A DNA stretch of 15,659 nt from an uncultured Chryseolinea sp. (lineage in GTDB: Bacteria; Bacteroidota; Bacteroidia; Cytophagales; Cyclobacteriaceae): positions 1-15,659 of the forward strand of contig CAMLER010000034.1 in assembly GCA_946478915.1 (NCBI GenBank). The letters are read 5' to 3'. Both the position numbers and the translations under genes were made by a program. Positions 1-7,140 of the stretch are shown piece after piece (the stretch's first letter is position 1; each line of letters begins with the position of its first letter). Under the pieces are notes generated by a model, which had not been told where the DNA came from, ran no database searches, and saw nothing but the letters and a program-made list of their open reading frames with translations.

Positions 1-463
1 ACCGAAAGTCGACCTTCTCAAGAATACTGTTTTCAAACATTGCTTTTGTAAGATCGCATCTGTCGAATATTGAACTGCTCAAATCGCATTCGGTGAAATC
101 TGTTTCCTGTAACTGCGAATTTGTGAAAGATGTCTTTCTTAATTTCATTCTATAGAATGACGAATGATTCAAAATACAGCCATCGAACGAAAGGGAAAGT
201 GCGAATTCATTACAGGTGTAAAAGTGAAGTCCCATTAGCTTGCAATCGCGAAAGGTTATATTCTGCAACGCGGTCGTGTTCAATTTCACCAGACTCAAAT
301 TACTCGCTATAAAATCGCATTCCGAAAACTTATAACCTGAGAGATCATAACCAGAAAAGTCACACATCTTAAAAATACAATTTTCATACTCACCCTTTTC
401 CGGGCGGTTTTCAGCAAAACTATACTTGTCGAATGTTTGGTCGCTAATGTAAACTTCTTCCAT
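1..463 (-). CDS. Pentapeptide-repeat protein, partial (C-terminus beyond left edge)
   Basis: An open frame runs from an ATG at 463 to the left edge with no stop, giving 154 residues of an incomplete protein. From about residue 25 the translation shows the five-residue periodicity of pentapeptide repeats, A(D/N)LXX-like, with Phe or Leu at the central position: CDFSGYDLSGYKFSECDF near residues 34-51, and a second clear run near residues 118-153 (TDFTECDLSSSIFDRCDL, then the edge). Proteins of this type fold into a right-handed quadrilateral beta-helix; some (Qnr, MfpA) mimic DNA and protect gyrase, but most have no known role. No signal peptide or membrane segment is visible, so a cytoplasmic location is inferred. 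It lies downstream of, and in the same direction as, the membrane-protein gene, 85 bases away. Family assignment is confident; function is not. Confidence 0.85.
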   Translation of the reverse strand, partial: MEEVYISDQTFDKYSFAENRPEKGEYENCIFKMCDFSGYDLSGYKFSECDFIASNLSLVKLNTTALQNITFRDCKLMGLHFYTCNEFALSLSFDGCILNHSSFYRMKLRKTSFTNSQLQETDFTECDLSSSIFDRCDLTKAMFENSILEKVDFR

Positions 464-548
464 GCCTCGTAAAGATGATGAATAAAACGTGTCTATTTTA
501 TGTCAATTCCAGCGGTACAACCGTTTTCATTTTTCTTCTATAAATGAG

Positions 549-1271
549 CTACAACAACATCCCATAGACGACATTTGCCAATGCCCGCCATGAGGTACCA
601 TCGAAAAAGTATACTTCCGCCACATGTTCTGCGATTATTAAGAAACCAATGACCATCAGGGTGGGACTAAATTTGCCAGTCGCTACTCTATGCCAGGCAA
701 TACTCAGAACAAATAGGCTATCTGCCAAAACGACGGCAAACCAAACTTCCGGATTTGGTACTGACGGAAAAATGTGTCTGAATCGAAACCAAGCTGGCCA
801 TAGAAGTAAGATTGTTGCGAGGAGCATAAGCTGCTTGTGAATCGATGGTCTTTTCCTCATAAGAATACCGGCTATTACCAGTGATCCAAAAATCAAACCT
901 GAAGTAATTGTTCCAAGAATTGATGAGATAGCTGTTTGTCCAAGCCCAGCATTCAACTCCCTTTCAACTTGGTACAACCCCACGGGAACAAAGGTTATTA
1001 CAATTCCGGCGGCAATAAAAATTCCCAGTAGGCCGAATTGCTTATGCAGCTTAACATTCCTGCTCTGGATTAATAATGACTGCATAATAAAAAGGGCTAC
1101 CCAGCTAAAAGCAAAGGCTGCGTGAATATGTACTATCACAGGTGCCTTAAATGAGCCTCTACTTACAGGAATAAGAAATGTTGTTGAGAAGCCAATTAGA
1201 ATAGCAAATAGGCCGATGATACCGACTGTGAGAAAAAGTTTGTTTTTAAAATACTTTGCAGATACTGCCAT
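549..1271 (-). CDS. Uncharacterised polytopic membrane protein with conserved-looking histidines
   Basis: The frame is open from an ATG at 1331, but I prefer the ATG at 1271 (240 aa), because the protein then starts with a short basic stretch, MAVSAKYFKNK, directly before the first membrane segment, as in similar proteins I know from other bacteria. About seven hydrophobic segments follow. Histidines sit at or near membrane boundaries: H48 and H50 in a VHIH motif, H76 and H145 in two similar HKQ motifs, then H166, H194 and H216. The two HKQ motifs suggest an internal duplication, and membrane histidines of this kind could bind haem or metal, but that is speculation. The gene follows the methyltransferase gene with a spacing of about 71 bases (11 if the upstream ATG is used) and may be co-transcribed. 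I cannot name a function. Confidence 0.75.
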   Translation of the reverse strand: MAVSAKYFKNKLFLTVGIIGLFAILIGFSTTFLIPVSRGSFKAPVIVHIHAAFAFSWVALFIMQSLLIQSRNVKLHKQFGLLGIFIAAGIVITFVPVGLYQVERELNAGLGQTAISSILGTITSGLIFGSLVIAGILMRKRPSIHKQLMLLATILLLWPAWFRFRHIFPSVPNPEVWFAVVLADSLFVLSIAWHRVATGKFSPTLMVIGFLIIAEHVAEVYFFDGTSWRALANVVYGMLL

Positions 1272-1342
1272 CACCGGTGCTGAATATAGGAAAAAAAAAT
1301 TCGTTGTGGTGTCATTGAACGTCGACTGCACTATTCGATCTG

Positions 1343-1879
1343 CTACTCATGGCTAATTCCTGCATGTTCAGCCAGGCAAGCATATATTTTTTCCGATCTG
1401 TAAATCGAACTTCGCTCTCCTGTCTTTTTTATTTTGTCAAAACCTTGATCTGCTAAAAGAACCGACAGTTTATCAAAAGAAATTGGATAGGGAACCCAGG
1501 TGTTTGCTCGCGTTGTATCGTACTCAATAATAATCAATCTGCCATTTGGCAAAAGATGATGTCTAAGCTTACCGATTAGTAGACTCTTGTCTTTAACATA
1601 GTGCAATGAATTAGCCATGAGCATTCCATCCAGAAAGGAAAATGGTAGCGCATCATAAATAAAATCTGCCTTGATAAATTCGATAGCAGCAGTACCTACT
1701 TCTTGATTGATCATTTGATCTCCATTGTCAACAGCGTAGACTTTACCTTCAGGTCCCAGGAGAGAAGCCAGTGCTTTGGTAAAAAGGCCGGTCCCACAAC
1801 CGAGATCCGCCCACGTATGCACGCCGACGTCTCCTGCAAATGCTGGACGGATTAGATCAATTGCCTCGGTCAATTTCAT
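1343..1879 (-). CDS. Class I SAM-dependent methyltransferase
   Basis: This 178-residue protein has the Rossmann-type methyltransferase core. Motif I (DLGCGTG, residues 25-31) binds S-adenosylmethionine. An acidic residue at the end of strand 2 (VYAVDNG, D51) would contact the ribose, and ADF at 71-73 is the usual adenine-contacting position. A motif near ANSLHYVKD (89-97) and the PNGRLIIIEY strand (111-120) complete the UbiE/Methyltransf_11-like pattern. The protein is short and lacks an obvious extra substrate-binding domain, so the methyl acceptor (small molecule, quinone or other) cannot be deduced. The start MKLTEAIDLI fits related proteins. It is cytoplasmic and lies 11-71 bases ahead of the membrane-protein gene in the same direction. 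The family is clear, the substrate unknown. Confidence 0.88.
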   Translation of the reverse strand: MKLTEAIDLIRPAFAGDVGVHTWADLGCGTGLFTKALASLLGPEGKVYAVDNGDQMINQEVGTAAIEFIKADFIYDALPFSFLDGMLMANSLHYVKDKSLLIGKLRHHLLPNGRLIIIEYDTTRANTWVPYPISFDKLSVLLADQGFDKIKKTGERSSIYRSEKIYACLAEHAGISHE

Positions 1880-1970
1880 TTGAAGAAATTACACTCTGGC
1901 AAACCAATGTCGAGATTTCCATTGAATAAATTACGAAAATTGAGATCGGCATAAATGTAATTCGGCCAAT

Positions 1971-3662
1971 TCATTGTCTCATGAATTTCCAACTAGACTT
2001 GAAATTTTCCGGTAGATCATCCTGTCTTAGAATTGCGCGCAAAATTTCAATCGGGATGCTATTTTCTCTTAGGATGCTATCATGAAATTGTTTTTCAGAC
2101 ATTTTTCCAGATCCAACAAGTTCATTCTTGAGTTCGTAAAGCTGCAAACCGCCGATCATGTAGGCTATCTGATACAATGGACCATATCCACCGGTAAATG
2201 ATCTTCGTACCTCAGCCTCTGCATTCGCATATTCGTGTCCGACACGATCGACCAAAAAATCAATACACTGTTGCGGTGTCATTTTCTCAAGGTGATAGCT
2301 TAATGAAAAAATTATCCTTGCACAACGATGCATCCGCCAAAATAGCATTCCAATTCTGTCCTCCGGATTTTTAGCAAACCCCTTATCCCACAAATTCAGT
2401 TCCCAGTAAAGCGCCCACCCCTCAATCCAAAATGGAGTATCGAAGATATATCGATAGGTTTTATATCGGCTTTGCATAAACTGCTGAAGGTGATGTCCTG
2501 GAATCAATTCATGATGCACAGTGGCGCGGGAAAAATGAGGGTTATTACCGCGCATGCTCATCATCTTCTCGCGATGTTCCATGGTGTTGGTAGGATACGA
2601 AATGATAATTGCCTCTCCCCCCAAAAAGAACGGGTTTATGCGTTGTGCGTCGGGCGACATCATTGTGGTGCGCCACGTCTCCTTGGCTAAAGGTGGAATC
2701 GTGACAAGATCTCTTTCTTCCAAAAACTTAACTGCTTCCTCAGCCAGCGCTACAACCATAGACGGCTGTTCTCCCGGCTGCACGTAACTATTTTTAACTT
2801 TTTCCAGTGCGGCTTTCCAATTATTTCCAAACCCCATCTCTTTAGATGCTTTCAACATCTCTGCATCACACCACGCAAACTGCTTTTGAGCAATTGTTAC
2901 CAGTTCTTCAGGTGTGTATGGTATGAATTCCGTCTGCAAACTTTTTATCAGCGCTGTTCTGCCAATAGGCTTACCGATAATGCCGCTCCCATCATCCTTG
3001 ATGGACGTGTTTTGATAATTCAGTCTGAGGAACTTGGCATAATCTGTCATCGCTGAGTCCAATGCGATGAAAGGTCTCTCCGACCACCAGGAAAACATCG
3101 GATCGTATCCTTTGTAAAAATGAAAGGCTTCTGCAAGCCCGCGCCTTAGTCCATCGACAATTTCAAACGCCTTTTCTGCGCTTTGCCAGCTGGCAAAAGG
3201 TGACTTGGCCAATTTGTTCTTTTCTGCTTTAAAAGTGGCAGCCATCTCATCCAAACTTGTGGCGATCTGTTGTGCATTCAGCTTTGCCCCGGCTGCCCGT
3301 TGCTGTAGGAAAGTGTACAAGGAGGAAGCGAACGCCGTAACATGTGCCACCTCTTCAAATTCTTGTTGCTCTATCGTTAAGGAGTATTGATCCTTTTCAA
3401 TTTGGTTTTTCAACAAGATATAATCGGCCTTTTCTGTTTTGGTAAGCGAGTTGAAATTAACTGCCTTTATTTGGCTACCGAAATCTGCGTAAAACCTGGA
3501 CATACGTTCGTAAAAATCCGCTGACGCATGGACTCTGTATTTTCGATACAATGCACCCTTGTCTTCGCTGTATTTTTGAATGAGCTCAGGAAGGTTCTGA
3601 GCATGAGCAAGCCGACAGAATACCAGGAGCAATATCGACAGAAGGATGCCTGTACATTTCAT
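1971..3662 (-). CDS. Secreted DUF885-family metallopeptidase-like protein
   Basis: The 563-residue product begins with a Sec signal peptide (MKCTGILLSILLLVFCRLAHA, cleavage likely near residue 21), so it acts in the periplasm or outside the cell. The C-terminal half carries the DUF885 hallmark HHELIPGHH (residues 383-391), an HExxxGH zinc-site variant with H384, E385 and H390, followed by the conserved EGWALYWE (414-421), where a glutamate is the probable third ligand. Length and layout (helical N-terminus, catalytic C-terminus) match the family, which is distantly related to M32/M3-type gluzincin peptidases. Very few members have been characterised, so cleavage specificity is unknown. The gene follows the hydroxyproline-catabolism block in the same direction after a 161-base spacer that carries a repeated CTTAAGTTA motif. 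A role in trimming peptides for this pathway is an inference from position only. Confidence 0.88.
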   Translation of the reverse strand: MKCTGILLSILLLVFCRLAHAQNLPELIQKYSEDKGALYRKYRVHASADFYERMSRFYADFGSQIKAVNFNSLTKTEKADYILLKNQIEKDQYSLTIEQQEFEEVAHVTAFASSLYTFLQQRAAGAKLNAQQIATSLDEMAATFKAEKNKLAKSPFASWQSAEKAFEIVDGLRRGLAEAFHFYKGYDPMFSWWSERPFIALDSAMTDYAKFLRLNYQNTSIKDDGSGIIGKPIGRTALIKSLQTEFIPYTPEELVTIAQKQFAWCDAEMLKASKEMGFGNNWKAALEKVKNSYVQPGEQPSMVVALAEEAVKFLEERDLVTIPPLAKETWRTTMMSPDAQRINPFFLGGEAIIISYPTNTMEHREKMMSMRGNNPHFSRATVHHELIPGHHLQQFMQSRYKTYRYIFDTPFWIEGWALYWELNLWDKGFAKNPEDRIGMLFWRMHRCARIIFSLSYHLEKMTPQQCIDFLVDRVGHEYANAEAEVRRSFTGGYGPLYQIAYMIGGLQLYELKNELVGSGKMSEKQFHDSILRENSIPIEILRAILRQDDLPENFKSSWKFMRQ

Positions 3663-3706
3663 AGTAGTATCTTTGTGTTGGTTTTAACGAATTAGCAAGT
3701 TGCCAG

Positions 3707-3745
3707 AACTTAAGTTACTTCAATTCGTTTTACGAGCTTAAGTTA
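3707..3745. repeat. Two CTTAAGTTA repeats, also able to pair as an inverted repeat
   Basis: CTTAAGTTA occurs at 3709-3717 and again at 3737-3745, 28 bases start to start. Because CTTAAG is itself a palindrome, AACTTAAG (3707-3714) can also pair with CTTAAGTT (3737-3744), an 8-bp stem with a 22-base loop. The repeats lie 45-83 bases upstream of the start of the DUF885 gene, in the spacer after the dehydrogenase gene. Spacing near three helical turns would suit a regulator bound to one DNA face. No canonical Bacteroidota promoter was recognised between the repeats and the start codon, so a regulatory role is only a possibility. Confidence 0.4.
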
Positions 3746-3823
3746 TAAAAGACTACTTTAGCTTGCACGTACTGTGCGCGAGCGCTCTAACTGACCAGAA
3801 ACTGCAAATATTTAATCAACCGA

Positions 3824-5074
3824 TCACCTGGCAAATCTCTCCGGATTAAACGGTGTAACGTCCATACTAGACGCCACCTCATTAACTATCTCTGTAACAA
3901 GCTTGCCAGTCGCGGGTCCTAAACTCATTCCCATCATGGAATGACCGGTTGCTATTATCAAGTTGCTGAACTTCGATGACTTGCCAATATATGGAAGTCC
4001 ATCGGGCGAACATGGTCTCAATCCGCTCCATACCGCTTTCGCACTTGGTACGTCTATCTTCATTTCAGGATAATACATCGGTATGGTTTCTACTATTCCC
4101 CTTACCCTGTTCATATTAACTGATCTGTCGGTATTCCCGATTTCCATTGTTCCACCAAATCGCAAGGATGTACCAATGGGCGTAGCCGCTACCCGTCCTT
4201 CCAATAACAGCGTAGGTATTCTGATATTTTTTGACACTTCATCTAATGTAAAACTGTATCCCTTACCCGATTGCATAGGTAAGTCAATACCCAGACGGCT
4301 GCACAAATGACCGGACCAAGCACCCGTCGCAACAACAAATTCATCAAATGGCTTGGTTTGCCCAAGCACGTTTACGCTGTCGATTTTATTTCCCTTTACA
4401 ATGAAATCCGCTATGTTAGTATTTGAAAAAACTTTGACTCCCTTTGAACCGACATACTGCCGCAATCTGTTGATCAGTGATTGTGGATCGACTTGAGCAT
4501 CACCAGGAAAATAAATACCGCCCCTTGCATCAAGTCTGACGGATGGCTCCAGTTGTTGTGCCTCCGCAAGAGAAAGCACTCGCGCCTCCACTCCAAATTT
4601 ATTTGAAAGTTTGGCTGTCTCAATTTCTTCCTTTTCAACTTCACTTGTTTTGTACAACATGAGCAACCCTCGTTCGTCGTAACCAAATTGAAAATCATTC
4701 TTGCTCGCTAGTTCCCGATATAACTGTTTGCTTAATGTGCTTAATTCCTTCAATACTGGAATAGATCTGAGAACATGCTCGTGGTTGGCATGCGCATAAA
4801 ACTTCATGCCCCACCTGATTAAATTACTACTTAGCCTGGGTCGAACGTAAAAAGGACTTTTTGAATTGAACATCCATCTAAGACCTTTTGAAATCATACC
4901 TGGAGCAGCGAGTGGAATAATATGGCTGGGAACAATCATTCCGGCATTCCCTACCGAGCAATTATCGTTCAGGTCACCCTTATCATAAATAGTAACCTTA
5001 TGCCCGGAATTATTCAGGTAATATGCCGTACAAAGTCCAATGATTCCTCCACCAATGATTGCTATACTTTTCAT
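3824..5074 (-). CDS. FAD-dependent D-amino-acid dehydrogenase (DadA-like), probable cis-4-hydroxy-D-proline dehydrogenase
   Basis: The 416-residue protein starts with a dinucleotide-binding fold, GGGIIG at residues 8-13 with D31 ending strand 2 to hold the FAD ribose. A glycine-rich loop follows (GNAGMIVPS, 42-50), then ATGAWS (249-254), and the C-terminal GLRPCSPDGLPYIG (351-364) and GHSMMGMSLGPATG (377-390). This order is typical of the DadA/DAO family. It would oxidise a D-amino acid to the imino acid and pass electrons to the respiratory chain. The neighbouring 4-hydroxyproline epimerase and DapA-like deaminase point to cis-4-hydroxy-D-proline as substrate, giving 1-pyrroline-4-hydroxy-2-carboxylate. 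The gene follows the epimerase gene after 33 bases, consistent with one transcript. Sequence alone does not exclude D-proline or another D-amino acid; specificity rests on context. Confidence 0.88.
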   Translation of the reverse strand: MKSIAIIGGGIIGLCTAYYLNNSGHKVTIYDKGDLNDNCSVGNAGMIVPSHIIPLAAPGMISKGLRWMFNSKSPFYVRPRLSSNLIRWGMKFYAHANHEHVLRSIPVLKELSTLSKQLYRELASKNDFQFGYDERGLLMLYKTSEVEKEEIETAKLSNKFGVEARVLSLAEAQQLEPSVRLDARGGIYFPGDAQVDPQSLINRLRQYVGSKGVKVFSNTNIADFIVKGNKIDSVNVLGQTKPFDEFVVATGAWSGHLCSRLGIDLPMQSGKGYSFTLDEVSKNIRIPTLLLEGRVAATPIGTSLRFGGTMEIGNTDRSVNMNRVRGIVETIPMYYPEMKIDVPSAKAVWSGLRPCSPDGLPYIGKSSKFSNLIIATGHSMMGMSLGPATGKLVTEIVNEVASSMDVTPFNPERFAR

Positions 5075-5107
5075 TTACGATTATGGAGAAATTTGGGTCC
5101 CGCAAAA

Positions 5108-6106
5108 TCAGATGACCTGAAAACCATGCGCGTAGGGATCATCGTCATCAATAATTATTGTATTGTATCCAGTGATGATAGCCCATCCTTCGATGCTTGG
5201 AATGATAGCTGGCACTCCCTTTACGTCGGTAACCTCCTCTATCCTACCATTAAATTTTGAGCCGATGATACTTTCGTGAATAAAAGGTTCGCCTCTTTTG
5301 AGCTTGCCTTTTGAATACCACTGAGCCATTCGTGCTGATGTGCCTGTACCACAGGGGGAGCGATCAATTGCCTTGTCACCATAAAAGACAGCATTTCGTG
5401 CCGTCGATGTTGGATCAATGACCTTTCCACTCCACAGAATATGACTGCACCCATTGATCGTCGGATCTTCGGGATGGACAAACTGATAGCGGGAATTTAT
5501 ATCATTCCTTAATTCGCGACTACAGCCTATGAGTTGTTCAGCGCGAAAGTTTTCTATCCCAGAAAAATTCTCTTGAATATCAACTATCGCGTAAAAGTTT
5601 CCTCCGTATGAAACATCCATAGTTAATTCTCCAAGGTCGGAACATGACGCTGTTATGGCTTCGTCGGCGAGAAACGATTTAATATTCCTCAACCGTACTG
5701 AACTTACCTTTTTACCTTTTTGCTCATATTCAACACGTATCAACCCAGCCGGAACTTCAATATTTAGTTCACCTTCTTTCTTTGGAACAACCAATCCCTC
5801 TTCGATCATAATGGTAACGGTTCCAATCGTACCGTGCCCACACATCGGCAAACAACCGCTGGTTTCAATGAAAAGTATAGCGATATCGTTAGATGGGTTA
5901 GTGGGTGGATATAAGATGCTTCCGCTCATCATATCGTGTCCCCTCGGTTCAAACATCAACCCCTTTCGAATCCAGTCAAACTCACGCAAAAAGTGCTGAC
6001 GTTTTTCGCTCATGTCCTTACCTACAAGTGGGGGTCCGCCGCCGGCAACTAACCGCACCGGATTGCCGCAGGTATGTGCATCAATGCAAAAAAATGTCTT
6101 CCTCAC
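5108..6106 (-). CDS. 4-hydroxyproline 2-epimerase (proline racemase family)
   Basis: This enzyme would interconvert trans-4-hydroxy-L-proline and cis-4-hydroxy-D-proline, the first step of hydroxyproline breakdown. Both catalytic cysteines of the proline racemase fold are present: C89 in PMCGHGT and C252 in SPCGTGTSA. That argues against the related trans-3-hydroxyproline dehydratases, which replace these cysteines. The open frame extends upstream to an ATG at 6211, but that would overlap the preceding gene by 71 bases and add 35 unrelated residues. The GTG at 6106 gives 332 residues starting (V/M)RKTFFCIDAHTCGNP, the usual family N-terminus, and leaves a 34-base spacer, so I chose it. The flanking dehydrogenase and deaminase make hydroxyproline far likelier than proline as substrate. 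Cytoplasmic; no cofactor expected. Confidence 0.92.
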   Translation of the reverse strand: MRKTFFCIDAHTCGNPVRLVAGGGPPLVGKDMSEKRQHFLREFDWIRKGLMFEPRGHDMMSGSILYPPTNPSNDIAILFIETSGCLPMCGHGTIGTVTIMIEEGLVVPKKEGELNIEVPAGLIRVEYEQKGKKVSSVRLRNIKSFLADEAITASCSDLGELTMDVSYGGNFYAIVDIQENFSGIENFRAEQLIGCSRELRNDINSRYQFVHPEDPTINGCSHILWSGKVIDPTSTARNAVFYGDKAIDRSPCGTGTSARMAQWYSKGKLKRGEPFIHESIIGSKFNGRIEEVTDVKGVPAIIPSIEGWAIITGYNTIIIDDDDPYAHGFQVI

Positions 6107-6140
6107 CGGCTTACAAGTTACATGAATCGAAAAATATCTC

Positions 6141-7076
6141 CTATCCCACGAAGGTGGTTTGCTTCGCGTGTTCGTTGGTTGAGACAAGCCGAGGCCTGTT
6201 CTTAATAGCACTTTGGATCACATTCAGCACTTCAGTCCGCTCTGTTCCCGTTAGTGGAAGCCGTGGCGACCTCACATTTTCTGTTCCAAGTCCAACTTCG
6301 GCTTCTGCGAGTTTAATGTACTGAACGAGTTTGCTGAAGGTATCAAGTTCAAGAAGAGGCATAAACCACCTGTTAATCTCCACGGCCTCCTTGATTCGTC
6401 CGGTCATAACAAGATTGTAAATAGCAACGGTCTCCCTGGGGAACGCACACACCAATCCTGCAACCCAGCCGCTAGCCCCCATTATCAAGCTATCCAGCGC
6501 AAGCGTGTCTACGCCGGTCATTACACTAAACCTGTTACCAAATCTGTTGAGCATTCTTGTTACATTCACCACGTCACGGGTAGATTCTTTGACTGCATCT
6601 ATATTCTTGCATGGAGATAGTTCTTCGAACATATCAAGGGTCACTTCTACTTTGTAATCAACCGGGTTATTATAGATCATAATCTGTAAATCCGTCGCAT
6701 CTGCAACTGCTTTGAAGTAGGTTACAGTTTCGCGGTGGTCGGACTTATAGCGCATGGGAGGGAGAAGCATCAATCCACTTACACCTTTATCAGCCGCGGA
6801 GGAAGCGATCTTTACAGCTTCGCGTGTGGCGCCCTCTGCAATATTCAATACAACAGGTACTCTACCCGCAACCTTTTCTATTGCGAAAGCCAGAAGTTCG
6901 TTTTTTTCCTCAGCGGATAGAACGCTAGCTTCCCCTAACGTGCCCCCGATAATAATCCCATGTACTCCTGCCTCAAGCTGAGCATTTAAATTTTTTTCGA
7001 AAGCTGACAAATCAAGTTTGTCATCCGCTGTGAACTTTGTGGTCAACGCGGGAAAAATTCCTTTCCATGTTATCAT
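6141..7076 (-). CDS. DapA-superfamily lyase, probable 1-pyrroline-4-hydroxy-2-carboxylate deaminase
   Basis: The 311-residue protein is a class I aldolase-type TIM barrel of the dihydrodipicolinate synthase / N-acetylneuraminate lyase superfamily. It shows the GGTLGEA loop (residues 44-50, the position of GTTGE in DapA), the catalytic tyrosine in MIYNNP (Y135) and the Schiff-base lysine in DAVKEST (K163). Superfamily members act on many 2-oxo acids, and the sequence alone does not separate DapA from its relatives. The position directly upstream of a 4-hydroxyproline epimerase and a DadA-like dehydrogenase indicates the deaminase that converts 1-pyrroline-4-hydroxy-2-carboxylate to 2-oxoglutarate semialdehyde plus ammonia (EC 3.5.4.22). 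A biosynthetic DapA in this setting would be unexpected. It follows the transporter gene after 64 bases and is probably part of the same transcript. Confidence 0.88.
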   Translation of the reverse strand: MITWKGIFPALTTKFTADDKLDLSAFEKNLNAQLEAGVHGIIIGGTLGEASVLSAEEKNELLAFAIEKVAGRVPVVLNIAEGATREAVKIASSAADKGVSGLMLLPPMRYKSDHRETVTYFKAVADATDLQIMIYNNPVDYKVEVTLDMFEELSPCKNIDAVKESTRDVVNVTRMLNRFGNRFSVMTGVDTLALDSLIMGASGWVAGLVCAFPRETVAIYNLVMTGRIKEAVEINRWFMPLLELDTFSKLVQYIKLAEAEVGLGTENVRSPRLPLTGTERTEVLNVIQSAIKNRPRLVSTNEHAKQTTFVG

Positions 7077-7140
7077 GATGATACAATTTAAGCTTCTGGC
7101 AAATTATTAATTTGTTCCTGAAATTTAGTCTCTTGTCCCA

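Noticed and set aside
130..312. A 60-codon plus-strand frame near the left edge
   Set aside because: It is antisense to the pentapeptide-repeat frame, which has clear five-residue periodicity and runs through the edge.
501..506. TTGACA on the minus strand ahead of the pentapeptide gene, with TATTCA 16 bases downstream
   Set aside because: It resembles a sigma-70 promoter of Proteobacteria, but Bacteroidota use a different consensus, and a single match in AT-rich spacer is weak evidence.
3761..3792. GC-rich GCACGTACTGTGCGCGAGCGC stretch after the dehydrogenase gene, considered as terminator
   Set aside because: The best stem is only about 4 bp and no U-run follows in the direction of transcription.
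5905..6324. A 139-codon plus-strand frame across the epimerase/DapA-like junction
   Set aside because: It is antisense to two confident genes, has low-complexity composition and no motif.
6141..7076. Annotation as biosynthetic dihydrodipicolinate synthase
   Set aside because: Catalytic Tyr and Lys are shared by the whole superfamily, and the gene neighbours belong to hydroxyproline breakdown rather than lysine synthesis.
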